Assembly (NCBI GenBank): GCA_964582875.1
Contig: CAZOTZ010000068.1
Coordinates: 1-8,611, forward strand
Direction: 5' to 3'
DNA: 8,611 nt
Source: JAADDV01 sp964582875
Lineage (GTDB): Bacteria; Aquificota; Aquificia; Aquificales; Hydrogenothermaceae
The position numbers and the translations under genes were made by a program. Below are positions 1 to 7,234 of this stretch, piece after piece (positions within the stretch are counted from its first letter, which is position 1; every line of letters begins with the position of its first letter). Under the pieces are notes generated by a model. The model did no database searches. It saw only the letters and a program-made list of their open reading frames with translations, and was not told the DNA's origin.

Positions 1-965
1 TTGCATGGAGAAGGGAAAAGTTTGTCCCTATGGGGGGACCTGCAGGTGGAAATGGAGGAAAAGGCGGAGATGTTATTTTAAAAGCTGACAGTAATCTCCA
101 GACACTAATGGACTTTAAATACAAAATTCATTTCAAAGCAAAAAGCGGTCAACATGGTTCAGGTAGTAATAAACATGGAAAATCTGGAGAAGACCTCATC
201 CTAAAGGTACCTGTTGGAACAGTTGTCAAAGATGCCGAAACAGGGGAAGTAATAGCAGATTTAACAGAGGACGGACAGGAAGTTATTGTAGCTAAAGGTG
301 GAAAAGGTGGAAAAGGTAATGCAGCTTTTAAAACATCCACAAATCAGGCACCAGACTATGCAGAAGAAGGGGAGAAAGGAGAAGAAAAATGGATAGAGTT
401 AGAACTGAAAGTACTTGCTGATGTAGGAATAATAGGATTTCCAAATGCAGGAAAGTCAACTCTAATATCAGTCCTTTCAAATGCAAAACCTAAAATAGCA
501 GATTACCCTTTTACAACCCTAACACCAGTTTTAGGTGTAGTAGAAGTAGATGTAGGGAAAACACTTGTTCTTGCAGACATTCCCGGTCTTATAGAAGGTG
601 CTTCACAGGGAGCAGGTCTCGGACATGAGTTTTTAAGACATATAGAAAGAACAAAATTTTTACTCCATGTTATAGATATATCAGATTTCAGAGAAAGAGA
701 ACCTTTAGAAGCTTTTGAAATAATAAACAAAGAGATGGCACAGTACAGCCCAGAGCTTTTAAAAAAACCCCAAATAGTTATTGGAAACAAGATAGATATA
801 CTTTCAGATAAAGGAGAGATAGAAAGGCTAAAAAAAGCCTTTGAGGAAAAGGGAATAACATTTATTCCTGTATCCCTTGCAACAAAAGAGGGCATTGAAG
901 ATTTAAAAAATGTACTAAAAACATTTTATAATGAAAAGAAACTGTTTGAAAAAGCAGAAAAATGA
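1..965 (+). CDS. obg: Obg-family GTPase, 5' end cut off by the window edge
   Basis: Obg is a ribosome-associated GTPase involved in late 50S assembly and in growth and stress control. The reading frame is open from base 3, which encodes AWRREKFVP before the Met at base 30. That segment is the conserved Obg N-domain motif, so the Met is internal and roughly 25 N-terminal residues lie outside the window. Counting from that Met, the Gly-rich Obg fold spans about 1-125 (GGKGG repeats at 9-13 and 90-95). The G domain follows: P-loop GFPNAGKST 136-144, switch I FTTLTP 161-166, DIPG 183-186, NKID 253-256 and a G5-like SLA at 282-284. The protein stops soon after the G domain, so the optional C-terminal OCT domain is absent, as in many bacterial Obg proteins. 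The TGA stop overlaps the trkA start (ATGA), which implies translational coupling. Family assignment is secure. Confidence 0.96.
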   Translation, partial: AWRREKFVPMGGPAGGNGGKGGDVILKADSNLQTLMDFKYKIHFKAKSGQHGSGSNKHGKSGEDLILKVPVGTVVKDAETGEVIADLTEDGQEVIVAKGGKGGKGNAAFKTSTNQAPDYAEEGEKGEEKWIELELKVLADVGIIGFPNAGKSTLISVLSNAKPKIADYPFTTLTPVLGVVEVDVGKTLVLADIPGLIEGASQGAGLGHEFLRHIERTKFLLHVIDISDFREREPLEAFEIINKEMAQYSPELLKKPQIVIGNKIDILSDKGEIERLKKAFEEKGITFIPVSLATKEGIEDLKNVLKTFYNEKKLFEKAEK

Positions 966-2302
966 AAATATGCATTATTGGAGCTGGTGTTGTAGGTAGT
1001 TATCTTGCAAAAAATCTGTCCCAGGAAGGTTATGATGTAGCTATAATAGACAGGGACAGGGAAAAAATAGAAGATATACAAAACAGTATAGATGTAGCTG
1101 CATTTACCTGTGATGCTTTTGATGAAGAGTGTATAGGAGAATTTAAAGATTTTGATTTTTTTATCGTCGTAACAAATAAAGATGAAGTTAACCTCTCTGT
1201 TGCACTTATTCTAAAAGCAGTACTGAAAAAAGAGAAGGTACTGATAAGAGTAGATAAAGATATACTTTCTAAAAAAGAGATAGAGCATTTCCTTGGGGTT
1301 GAAATAGTAAATACCTTTGGAGAGATTTACAGGAATGTTGAAACACTTATAGATTACCCATTTATGAAATATTTTAATGAGCTTGAAGAAGGAAGATTTG
1401 TTTTATTTGGCTATAAAATCAAAGAAGATAGATTAAAAAACGTAAAAATATCTGAACTTAAAACAATAAGAAATATTATACCTTTCACAATAGTACTAAT
1501 AGAAAGAGATGGTAAAAGTTTGATACCTAAAGGAGATAGGGTTTTACTTGAAAATGACACTGTTTACATTCTCATAGAAAAAACACATCTGAACTCTTTT
1601 ATCAAAGAGTTTAATATACCTTACTTAAAGATAAACAGTGTTGTTTTTTTAGGAAGTTCAAAACTTGGAGACAGTTTACTGAAAAGACTTTCCCATGAAA
1701 AAAAGCTTAATATAAAAGTAATTGAACCAGATATAGAAAAGTGTGAACAGATTGCAGAGGAAAACCCTGAAGTAATGGTAATCCATGGGAAATACACTGA
1801 TGAAGAACTTCTAAAGAAAGAAGAAATATCTGAGGCTGACCTTGTAATAAGTGCAAGTTATGGAGAAGATGGAATTTTAGCCTGTATCCTTGCAAAAAGA
1901 TTAGGGGCAAAAAAAGTTCTTGCCCTTATAGAAAAACCTGAGTATGAAGAAATAGCCGTATCCCTTGGCATAGACATTCCTATAGTAGCCAGAAAACTTG
2001 TTGCAAGAAAAGTTTATAGAAAAATAAAACACAAAGGATTTGTAGATGTTTTTGAACTGAAAAAAGACCTTAATGTTTATGAAAAATTTGTTGATAAGAA
2101 GCTTGAAGGGAAAAAAGTTTCTGAGATATCAACTAAAAACTTCATAATCCTTGGTATGAAAAGAGACGANNNNNNNNNNNNNNNNNNNNNNNNNNNNNNN
2201 NNNNNNNNNNNNNNNNNNNNNNNNNNNNNNNNNNNNNNNNNNNNNNNNNNNNNNNNNNNNNNNNNNNNNCTTATAGTTTTAGAAGGAATTTCCGATGAGT
2301 AG
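962..2302 (+). CDS. trkA: Trk potassium uptake regulatory subunit TrkA, interrupted by an assembly gap
   Basis: TrkA is the cytoplasmic RCK-type subunit that binds NAD(H) or ATP and gates the TrkH K+ pore. Two tandem RCK units are visible. The first Rossmann domain (about 1-118) has GAGVVG at 7-12 and Asp30 at the end of the second strand, the classic NAD-binding pair. It is followed by an RCK_C domain (about 135-207). A second Rossmann-like domain (about 225-340) has a weaker loop, GSSKLG at 231-236, and is followed by a second RCK_C that runs into a 100-N gap (2170-2269). After the gap the frame reads LIVLEGISDE and stops, a plausible RCK_C end. The in-frame continuation depends on the nominal gap size, so the true length is uncertain. 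The ATG overlaps the obg stop by 4 bp and has no strong Shine-Dalgarno sequence, which fits coupling to obg translation. The 3' end overlaps trkH by 8 bp. Confidence 0.93.
   Translation: MKICIIGAGVVGSYLAKNLSQEGYDVAIIDRDREKIEDIQNSIDVAAFTCDAFDEECIGEFKDFDFFIVVTNKDEVNLSVALILKAVLKKEKVLIRVDKDILSKKEIEHFLGVEIVNTFGEIYRNVETLIDYPFMKYFNELEEGRFVLFGYKIKEDRLKNVKISELKTIRNIIPFTIVLIERDGKSLIPKGDRVLLENDTVYILIEKTHLNSFIKEFNIPYLKINSVVFLGSSKLGDSLLKRLSHEKKLNIKVIEPDIEKCEQIAEENPEVMVIHGKYTDEELLKKEEISEADLVISASYGEDGILACILAKRLGAKKVLALIEKPEYEEIAVSLGIDIPIVARKLVARKVYRKIKHKGFVDVFELKKDLNVYEKFVDKKLEGKKVSEISTKNFIILGMKRDXXXXXXXXXXXXXXXXXXXXXXXXXXXXXXXXXXLIVLEGISDE
2170..2269. other. 100-N scaffold gap within the trkA 3' end
   Basis: This is a run of exactly 100 N. 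That is the conventional placeholder for a gap of unknown size, so distances across it should not be trusted. It hides most of the second RCK_C domain of TrkA. Confidence 0.97.
2283..2287 (+). promoter_or_regulatory. Ribosome binding site of trkH
   Basis: AAGGA lies 7 bases before the ATG at 2295, inside the trkA coding sequence. It supports this ATG as the trkH start and the 8-bp overlap with trkA. Confidence 0.65.
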
Positions 2303-3743
2303 TTTTAGATTTCTTGCTGTTTATAAAGTAGAAGCTTTTATTATATTTTTACTGTCTGTTGTATCCTTTTTACCTCCTCTTTTTTACTCATTATTTGTTG
2401 AAGATGGTGAAATACTTTCTTTTTTAGTTCCTTTTTCAATATCTTTACTTCTTTTTTCCCTTTCTGTTCCAATAAAAACATATCAGCTGACAGAAAAAGA
2501 GGCCTTGTTTGTTTCTGTCAGTATATGGTTTTTATTTCCTCTGTTTGCTGCTCTATGTTATTTAATAAGTGAATACATAACTGACCCTATAGATGCTTAT
2601 TTTGAAGCAGTTTCAGGTTTTACAACAACAGGTGCATCTATACTAACAGACATAGAAAAACTACCTCCAAGTGTTCTTATGTTCAGAAATCTGACAAACT
2701 GGGTTGGGGGATTAGGGTTTGTCGTTTTTGCTGTTTCCTTTCTTTCTACAAAACTTCCTATAGGAAGGGCTATTGTTAAGTTTGAGTCTTCAAAAGTGAT
2801 TGAAGAAAAAATAGAACCACGGGTTAAAGAAGTAGCAAAAATCATTATAGCAGTTTACATCTCCTTAACTGTGCTGGAAATACTAATCCTAAAAATTCTT
2901 GGAGTTAGCTGGTATAACTCAATAACTTACACATTTGCAACAGTAGCTACAGGAGGATTTGCTCCAAAAAACGCAAGTGCAGGTATATTTAACAGCCCTG
3001 CTATTGAAACTGTAATAGGAATTTTTATGATATTAGGAGCTATAAATCTTCAACTTTACTATATCTCTTTCAAGAAAAAATCAATAAAGAGGTTCTTCGT
3101 TGATGAAGAGGTAAGGGTATTTCTTGGTATTATTGCTTTTTCTTCATTATTTTCAGCCTTTATTCTTTATGAAAATGGGTATTACAACAATTTTTTAGAA
3201 AGTCTAAGGTATGCATTTTTTCAGATATCATCAGCAGCTACAACAACAGGTTTTTCTTCAACTGATTATTCAAACTGGCATTCAGCTGTTTTATCTTTAA
3301 TGCTTATAGTAGCCCTAATTGGTGCTGTTGGAGGTTCAACAGGTGGAGGAATAAAGATATACAGACTCATATTCATCTATCAGACAGTAAAAGGAGAAAT
3401 AAAAAAATTAGCTCATTCAAATATTGTTTACCGTTTATCTGTGAAAGGTAAACCTGTAGATATAAATAAAACTAACATGTTCTGGGCTTTCTTGTCTGTG
3501 TATCTGTTTTCAACAGTATTTTTTGGTTTCATCCTTACTGTAGGAGGACATGACCTTATAACATCATTCTCAGCATCTATAGCCTGTATAACAAGTTTGG
3601 GACCTGGTCTTGGTGATGTTGGACCTGCTTCTAACTTTTCATCATTTTCAGACTTTGAAAAACTATCTTTATCATTTGAAATGATTTTTGGCAGGCTTGA
3701 GATAATTCCTGTTATAAGCTTATTATTCCTTAAAAATCTATGA
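2295..3743 (+). CDS. trkH: Trk-type potassium transporter, pore subunit TrkH
   Basis: TrkH is the membrane-embedded K+ translocating subunit of the Trk system and partners with the TrkA encoded just upstream. The 482-residue length is normal for the family. The four-repeat membrane-pore-membrane plan is visible through its pore loops: SGFTTTG 107-113, VATGGF 217-222, AATTTGF 313-320 and ITSLGPG 432-438. Each carries the filter Gly. GGSTGGGIK at 346-354 is the Gly-rich segment following the third pore loop, typical of TrkH, where the intramembrane gating loop lies. The C-terminal GRLEIIPV at 466-473 is also characteristic. Hydrophobic segments occur at about 12-35, 40-58, 68-92, 132-150, 183-201, 236-256, 274-291, 330-345, 397-415 and 462-480. 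The start is set by AAGGA 7 bases upstream. No residue needed for the pore appears to be missing. Confidence 0.95.
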   Translation: MSSFRFLAVYKVEAFIIFLLSVVSFLPPLFYSLFVEDGEILSFLVPFSISLLLFSLSVPIKTYQLTEKEALFVSVSIWFLFPLFAALCYLISEYITDPIDAYFEAVSGFTTTGASILTDIEKLPPSVLMFRNLTNWVGGLGFVVFAVSFLSTKLPIGRAIVKFESSKVIEEKIEPRVKEVAKIIIAVYISLTVLEILILKILGVSWYNSITYTFATVATGGFAPKNASAGIFNSPAIETVIGIFMILGAINLQLYYISFKKKSIKRFFVDEEVRVFLGIIAFSSLFSAFILYENGYYNNFLESLRYAFFQISSAATTTGFSSTDYSNWHSAVLSLMLIVALIGAVGGSTGGGIKIYRLIFIYQTVKGEIKKLAHSNIVYRLSVKGKPVDINKTNMFWAFLSVYLFSTVFFGFILTVGGHDLITSFSASIACITSLGPGLGDVGPASNFSSFSDFEKLSLSFEMIFGRLEIIPVISLLFLKNL

Positions 3744-3762
3744 ATATATAAAGTATAAGGGG

Positions 3763-3768
3763 TATAAT
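3763..3768 (+). promoter_or_regulatory. Possible -10 box upstream of the ClC gene
   Basis: A perfect TATAAT lies in the 59-bp gap between trkH and the ClC gene, about 35 bases before the TTG start. The matching -35 position at 17-bp spacing (ATGAAT, 3740-3745) matches the consensus at only 3 of 6 bases, and the region is very AT-rich. No terminator is visible after trkH, so read-through transcription is equally possible. Confidence 0.3.
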
Positions 3769-3802
3769 TTTATAAATAAAATCTAAAAATGGACTATAGG
3801 AC

Positions 3803-5566
3803 TTGTTAAAACATATATTTGGGTATAAGTACAGGTTCAACTACAGGACATTTCTTGTTCCTATAGTTATTGGTCTGTTTGCAGGTATATTTGCAATCCT
3901 GTTTCTAAAATCAATACACCTGTTCTCAAATCTTTTTTTAGAAAAAATTGTAGGTTATAAACAGCCTTTACCTTTAGGGGAAGGTGGAGAGTACTACTAC
4001 AAATTTATAATAGAAAGACCATATCTTCTTCCTTTCACAACCGCTTTAGGAGGATTTATCGTTGGTCTACTTGTTCATCTGTTTTCCCCAGAATCAGCTG
4101 GAGTTGGAACAGATGCTGCTATAAGAGCTTTTCACCACAGAAAGTATCTTGGTATAAAAACTTCTATATGGAAACTTATAACATCAGCTATAACAATAGG
4201 GAGTGGTGGTGTTTCAGGTAAAGAAGGTCCAATAGCATTAATAGGTGCAGGTGTAGGTTCATTTATAGGTAAACTATTTAATCTATCTGATAAAGAAAAA
4301 AATATTGCCCTTGCAGTAGGATTAGGGGCAGGAATAGCAGGTGTCTTCAAAGCACCTTTTGCAGGAGCTATTATCAGTTCTGAAGTCTTTTATAAAAAAG
4401 ATTTTGAGACAGAAACGTTAATTCCAAGTTTTATAGCATCTTTTATTTCTTTTATTGTTGTTGCCTCTGTTTTCGGTTTTTCTCCTTTATTTCATATAGA
4501 ACTACCAGAATTTAAAAGTTTTTCAATAAAAGATGCGATTGCGTATCTTTTCTTAGGTGTTATTACATCACTTGTCGCAAGATTAATGATTTTTTCCCTT
4601 GATTATGCAAAAAAGTTTTTTGATTCCCTTGAAATTCATCCAATTTTTAAACCTGCTGTAGGGGGATTTTTCGTTGGTTTAATGGGAATGTTAACCCCTG
4701 TTGCTATTGGTAGTGGTTATGGATGGCTTCAAATGATTATGTTAGGAGACCTTGATTATCTTCCTCCTCTTTTAATTTTTGTAAGTATATTTGTTGTATT
4801 ACTTGCCTTTTCTTTTACCCTTGGTTCCGGCGGTTCTGGTGGAGTATTTGGACCATCTCTTGTAATAGGAGGCTTAACAGGAGCTTCGGTTTATTACTTC
4901 TTATCACATCTTGGATTTCCTGATACTTCATCTTTTAATATAACAGCTCTAACTGTAGTAGGTATGGTTTCTACATTTGCAGCTGCTGCTAAAGCTCCCT
5001 TATCTACAATTATTCTTGTCGCTGAAATAACAGGAGGATACCAGTTATTAATACCTGCTACTATAGCTGTAGCAGTAGCCCACTTTTTATCTGGAGAACA
5101 GAGTATATTTAAAAGTCAGGTTAACTATAAAATTGACTCTCCGGTTCATTACGATGAATTTAAATTTTTTATACTGAAACAGCACAAAGTTGACGACGTT
5201 ATGACAAAAAACGTTATTGCTGTAGAAAAAGATGTTTCTGTTATTGAAGCTGGACAGCTTTTAAGGCAGTTTAACATATCAGCATTACCTGTTATAGAAG
5301 ACGACACAATTATAGGAATTGTTACTGACTCTGATTTAATAAAAGCATGTAATCGCAATATAGAAACCTTGAAAATAGAAGATATTATGAACAAAAACCC
5401 TATATGTCTTACTCCAGACCTGACACTTTTTGAGGCTCTGAGCATGTTGATTGAGAATAATATAGAGGTTGCTCCTGTAGTTAACTCTCTTAAAGAAAGG
5501 AAGCTTATTGGCATCATATCTGACTTTGACATAGGTAAAATACTTACCCAGACAAAAACTGTTTAG
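3803..5566 (+). CDS. ClC-family anion channel/transporter with C-terminal CBS pair
   Basis: This is a voltage-gated chloride channel (ClC) family membrane protein of 587 residues. The membrane part (about 15-435) shows the ClC landmarks: GVGTD 100-104 at the first selectivity loop, GSGGVSGKEGP 133-143 with the external gating Glu141, APFAGAIISSEV 184-195, and GGVFGP 346-351 (the GxFxP loop). Two CBS domains follow, at about 461-517 and 524-582. They usually bind adenine nucleotides and modulate activity. Three textbook positions differ by motif alignment to E. coli ClC: the central Ser is Val101, the internal proton Glu is Val195, and the central Tyr is Phe436. Channel or exchanger behaviour, and the anion carried, therefore cannot be assumed. 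The start is TTG at 3803, because an in-frame TAG at 3797 excludes anything upstream. The Shine-Dalgarno is weak (GGA at 3791). It probably works alongside TrkAH in ionic and osmotic balance. Confidence 0.92.
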   Translation: MLKHIFGYKYRFNYRTFLVPIVIGLFAGIFAILFLKSIHLFSNLFLEKIVGYKQPLPLGEGGEYYYKFIIERPYLLPFTTALGGFIVGLLVHLFSPESAGVGTDAAIRAFHHRKYLGIKTSIWKLITSAITIGSGGVSGKEGPIALIGAGVGSFIGKLFNLSDKEKNIALAVGLGAGIAGVFKAPFAGAIISSEVFYKKDFETETLIPSFIASFISFIVVASVFGFSPLFHIELPEFKSFSIKDAIAYLFLGVITSLVARLMIFSLDYAKKFFDSLEIHPIFKPAVGGFFVGLMGMLTPVAIGSGYGWLQMIMLGDLDYLPPLLIFVSIFVVLLAFSFTLGSGGSGGVFGPSLVIGGLTGASVYYFLSHLGFPDTSSFNITALTVVGMVSTFAAAAKAPLSTIILVAEITGGYQLLIPATIAVAVAHFLSGEQSIFKSQVNYKIDSPVHYDEFKFFILKQHKVDDVMTKNVIAVEKDVSVIEAGQLLRQFNISALPVIEDDTIIGIVTDSDLIKACNRNIETLKIEDIMNKNPICLTPDLTLFEALSMLIENNIEVAPVVNSLKERKLIGIISDFDIGKILTQTKTV

Positions 5567-5576
5567 TTTTTATAAA

Positions 5577-5676
5577 NNNNNNNNNNNNNNNNNNNNNNNN
5601 NNNNNNNNNNNNNNNNNNNNNNNNNNNNNNNNNNNNNNNNNNNNNNNNNNNNNNNNNNNNNNNNNNNNNNNNNNNN
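5577..5676. other. 100-N scaffold gap between the ClC gene and the small secreted protein gene
   Basis: This is a second run of exactly 100 N, beginning 10 bases after the ClC stop codon and ending directly before a ribosome binding site. Any terminator for the ClC operon, any promoter for the downstream small gene, and possibly whole genes are hidden here. Confidence 0.97.
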
Positions 5677-5680
5677 GGAG
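5677..5680 (+). promoter_or_regulatory. Ribosome binding site of the small secreted protein gene
   Basis: GGAG sits at the first bases after the gap, 7 bases before the ATG at 5688. It supports the start of the small ORF as a real translation start. Confidence 0.65.
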
Positions 5681-5687
5681 AAAAAAG

Positions 5688-5963
5688 ATGAAAAAAGTAG
5701 TCGCTTTTTTGTCATTGCTACTGTTTGTCCAGTTTTCTTCAGGTGAACAGCTTGACCCATACGGTTCGTGTTTAACAAACGTAAATAAAATATTTAAAAA
5801 AGAAATGAGTAAATGCTACAAAAACTTTTATGAAAAGATGCTTTCAGCTAAAGATACTTCAGAAGGGGCAGATTACGCTCAGATGTTTAGGGCATGCCTT
5901 GAAAAATCTAAAGCTGACTATGAGATTGGAAAAACAAATTGTGAAGTTCTGTATAGAGAGTAA
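5688..5963 (+). CDS. Small predicted secreted protein with two CX14C motifs, function unknown
   Basis: I do not recognise the family of this 91-residue protein. The N-terminus is a classic Sec signal peptide: KK at 2-3, a hydrophobic core at about 4-15, and probable cleavage after SSG at 17-19. The mature part, about 72 residues, is charged and looks helical. It has four cysteines, C28, C43, C70 and C85, spaced as CX14C, 26 residues, CX14C. Both motifs begin with Cys-Leu, and each second Cys is followed within 4-5 residues by a Tyr. This hints at a duplicated helix or a helical hairpin held by two disulfides in the periplasm. A ribosome binding site 7 bases upstream, the signal peptide and a terminator at the stop codon all argue for a real gene. 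Its upstream context is lost in the assembly gap. There is no lipobox, so it is not a lipoprotein. Confidence 0.8.
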   Translation: MKKVVAFLSLLLFVQFSSGEQLDPYGSCLTNVNKIFKKEMSKCYKNFYEKMLSAKDTSEGADYAQMFRACLEKSKADYEIGKTNCEVLYRE

Positions 5964-5988
5964 AAAAAGGGCTAAAGAGCCCTTTTTT
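5962..5988. terminator. Bidirectional intrinsic terminator shared by two convergent genes
   Basis: The hairpin has a GGGCT stem (5969-5973), an AAAG loop (5974-5977) and the AGCCC arm (5978-5982). It is flanked by a run of seven A on the left and six T on the right, so it gives stem plus U-tract on either strand. It overlaps the TAA of the small secreted protein gene (5961-5963) and the TAA of the minus-strand NifS/IscS-like gene (5987-5989). Confidence 0.9.
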
Positions 5989-7228
5989 ATTTGTTGCTAA
6001 CATTTTTGTATTTGTTTGCTTTTTTCGTAAACTGGTCCCAGTTTTCTGGTCCAAATGGGGAAATCTCTCTAAGTCTTTGAATTACTTTTGGATACGTGTC
6101 AAGTATGTAATCTATGTCTGCTTCTGTATTTTCTCTACCTAAAGAGAAAACAATAGAACCGTTTGATGCCTCTTTTTCAACACCTATTGCAGCAAGAACA
6201 TGGGACTGTTTCAACGCATAAGAAACACATGCAGAACCAGATGCTGTGAATGTTTTGTTAATATCAAGCATTAGAAGCATTGCTTCACCTTCAATATACA
6301 TAACTATAAGAGATAAATGGTTAGGTAATCTCTTTTCAGGATGTCCTGTAAAACGTATGTAAGGTATTTTTTCCTCTATTCCTTTTTTAAGTTTATCTCT
6401 TAATGCTTTTAGTCTGTTTACCCTGTCATCCATCTCTTTTATAGCGAGCTCAGCTGCTACTCCCATACCTACTATTAATGGAACAGGTTCTGTTCCAGCT
6501 CTTCTTCCTCCTTCCTGAATTCCACCTTCTATAAGCGGCTTAAGCCTTACTCCTTTTTTAACATAAAGTCCACCTACCCCTTTAGGGGCATAGAAGTAGT
6601 GTCCAGTGAAAGATGCCATATCAAGACCCCATTCTTCTACATTAACAGGGGTATGACCTACAGCTGCGGCTATATCAGAGTGAAAAACTACCCTTGGATT
6701 TTTTTCCTTTGCAGCTGCTACTAAAGCTGGCATATCCTGAAGTGTTCCTATTTCTCTATTTGCATATCCTATAGAAACAAGAATAGTATCCTCTCTTACT
6801 GCTTCAGCTACCTGTTCAGGTGTTATTATTCCGTACTCATCTGGCTGAATGTATGTAACTTCAAATCCTTCTTTTTCTAAAGTTTTACACGAATGCAGTA
6901 CAGAGTGGTGTTCAATAGCTGAAACTACAATATGTTTTCCTCTTCTTGTTATACCTGGAGCCTTAGCAAATCCTTTTATTGCAAGGTTATTAGCTTCAAT
7001 AGCTCCAGATGTGTAAACTATATCCTCAGGTCTTCCAATATTTAAAAGCTCTGCTACCTGTTCCCTTGCTCTGTTAATAGCCTTTTTTGCTTCAACACCA
7101 AGTTTATGTAAAGAAGTTGGGTTCCCAAACTTCTCCCTGAAATAAGGCATCATTGCTTCTATAACTTCTTCTGCAACTGGTGTAGTCGCAAGGTGGTCTA
7201 CATATACTATTCCTCTTGTTTCAATCAT
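5987..7228 (-). CDS. NifS/IscS-family protein lacking the PLP-binding lysine (probable non-desulfurase)
   Basis: The fold is that of class-V PLP cysteine desulfurases, which normally strip sulfur from Cys for Fe-S assembly; 413 residues is normal length. Landmarks retained are FGNPTSLH 34-41, His107, Asp185, the QEGGRRAGT loop 238-246, and GSAC with Cys334 at the persulfide position, followed by SHVL 342-345. The Schiff-base Lys of the family motif SGHK(I/F)YGPKG is Tyr211 (TGHYFYAPKG, codon TAC). Other substitutions, aligned to E. coli IscS, are Gln183 to Ala188, Thr76 to Ile77, the Arg of IRFSLGR to Val360, the Asn/Ser of the N-terminal D-x-x-ATT motif region to His12/Leu13, and the second Asn of NNEIG to Arg158. 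Desulfurase activity is therefore unlikely. AGGAGG 6 bases upstream fixes the start, and the gene begins 13 bp after mrp. A structural or sulfur-relay role in Fe-S assembly is inferred. Fold assignment is firm; function is not. Confidence 0.9.
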   Translation of the reverse strand: MIETRGIVYVDHLATTPVAEEVIEAMMPYFREKFGNPTSLHKLGVEAKKAINRAREQVAELLNIGRPEDIVYTSGAIEANNLAIKGFAKAPGITRRGKHIVVSAIEHHSVLHSCKTLEKEGFEVTYIQPDEYGIITPEQVAEAVREDTILVSIGYANREIGTLQDMPALVAAAKEKNPRVVFHSDIAAAVGHTPVNVEEWGLDMASFTGHYFYAPKGVGGLYVKKGVRLKPLIEGGIQEGGRRAGTEPVPLIVGMGVAAELAIKEMDDRVNRLKALRDKLKKGIEEKIPYIRFTGHPEKRLPNHLSLIVMYIEGEAMLLMLDINKTFTASGSACVSYALKQSHVLAAIGVEKEASNGSIVFSLGRENTEADIDYILDTYPKVIQRLREISPFGPENWDQFTKKANKYKNVSNK

Positions 7229-7234
7229 AATATT

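Noticed and set aside
149..340. Minus-strand ORF opposite obg
   Set aside because: It is a shadow of the Gly/Lys-rich obg coding sequence, with a low-complexity translation and no ribosome binding site.
503..895. 130-codon minus-strand ORF opposite the obg G domain
   Set aside because: It lies entirely antisense to conserved GTPase motifs and has no family features of its own.
1707..1910. Minus-strand Leu-rich ORF opposite trkA
   Set aside because: It is antisense to the second Rossmann domain and its composition is that expected of an antisense frame.
2170..2302. Possibility that trkA is frameshifted or truncated
   Set aside because: Sequence on both sides of the N run fits TrkA, and the end reads as a normal RCK_C terminus. 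The interruption is an assembly gap, not evidence of a broken gene.
2597..2845. Minus-strand ORF opposite trkH
   Set aside because: It is a shadow of TrkH pore-loop coding sequence.
4132..4350. Minus-strand Pro/Ala-rich ORF opposite the ClC gene
   Set aside because: It is a mirror of the Gly/Ala-rich ClC selectivity region.
5149..5532. 127-codon minus-strand ORF opposite the ClC CBS domains
   Set aside because: It is antisense to well-conserved CBS sequence and has no supporting signals.
5563..5778. Minus-strand ORF running through the second gap
   Set aside because: It is open only because N bases hide stops, and it conflicts with the supported small secreted protein gene.
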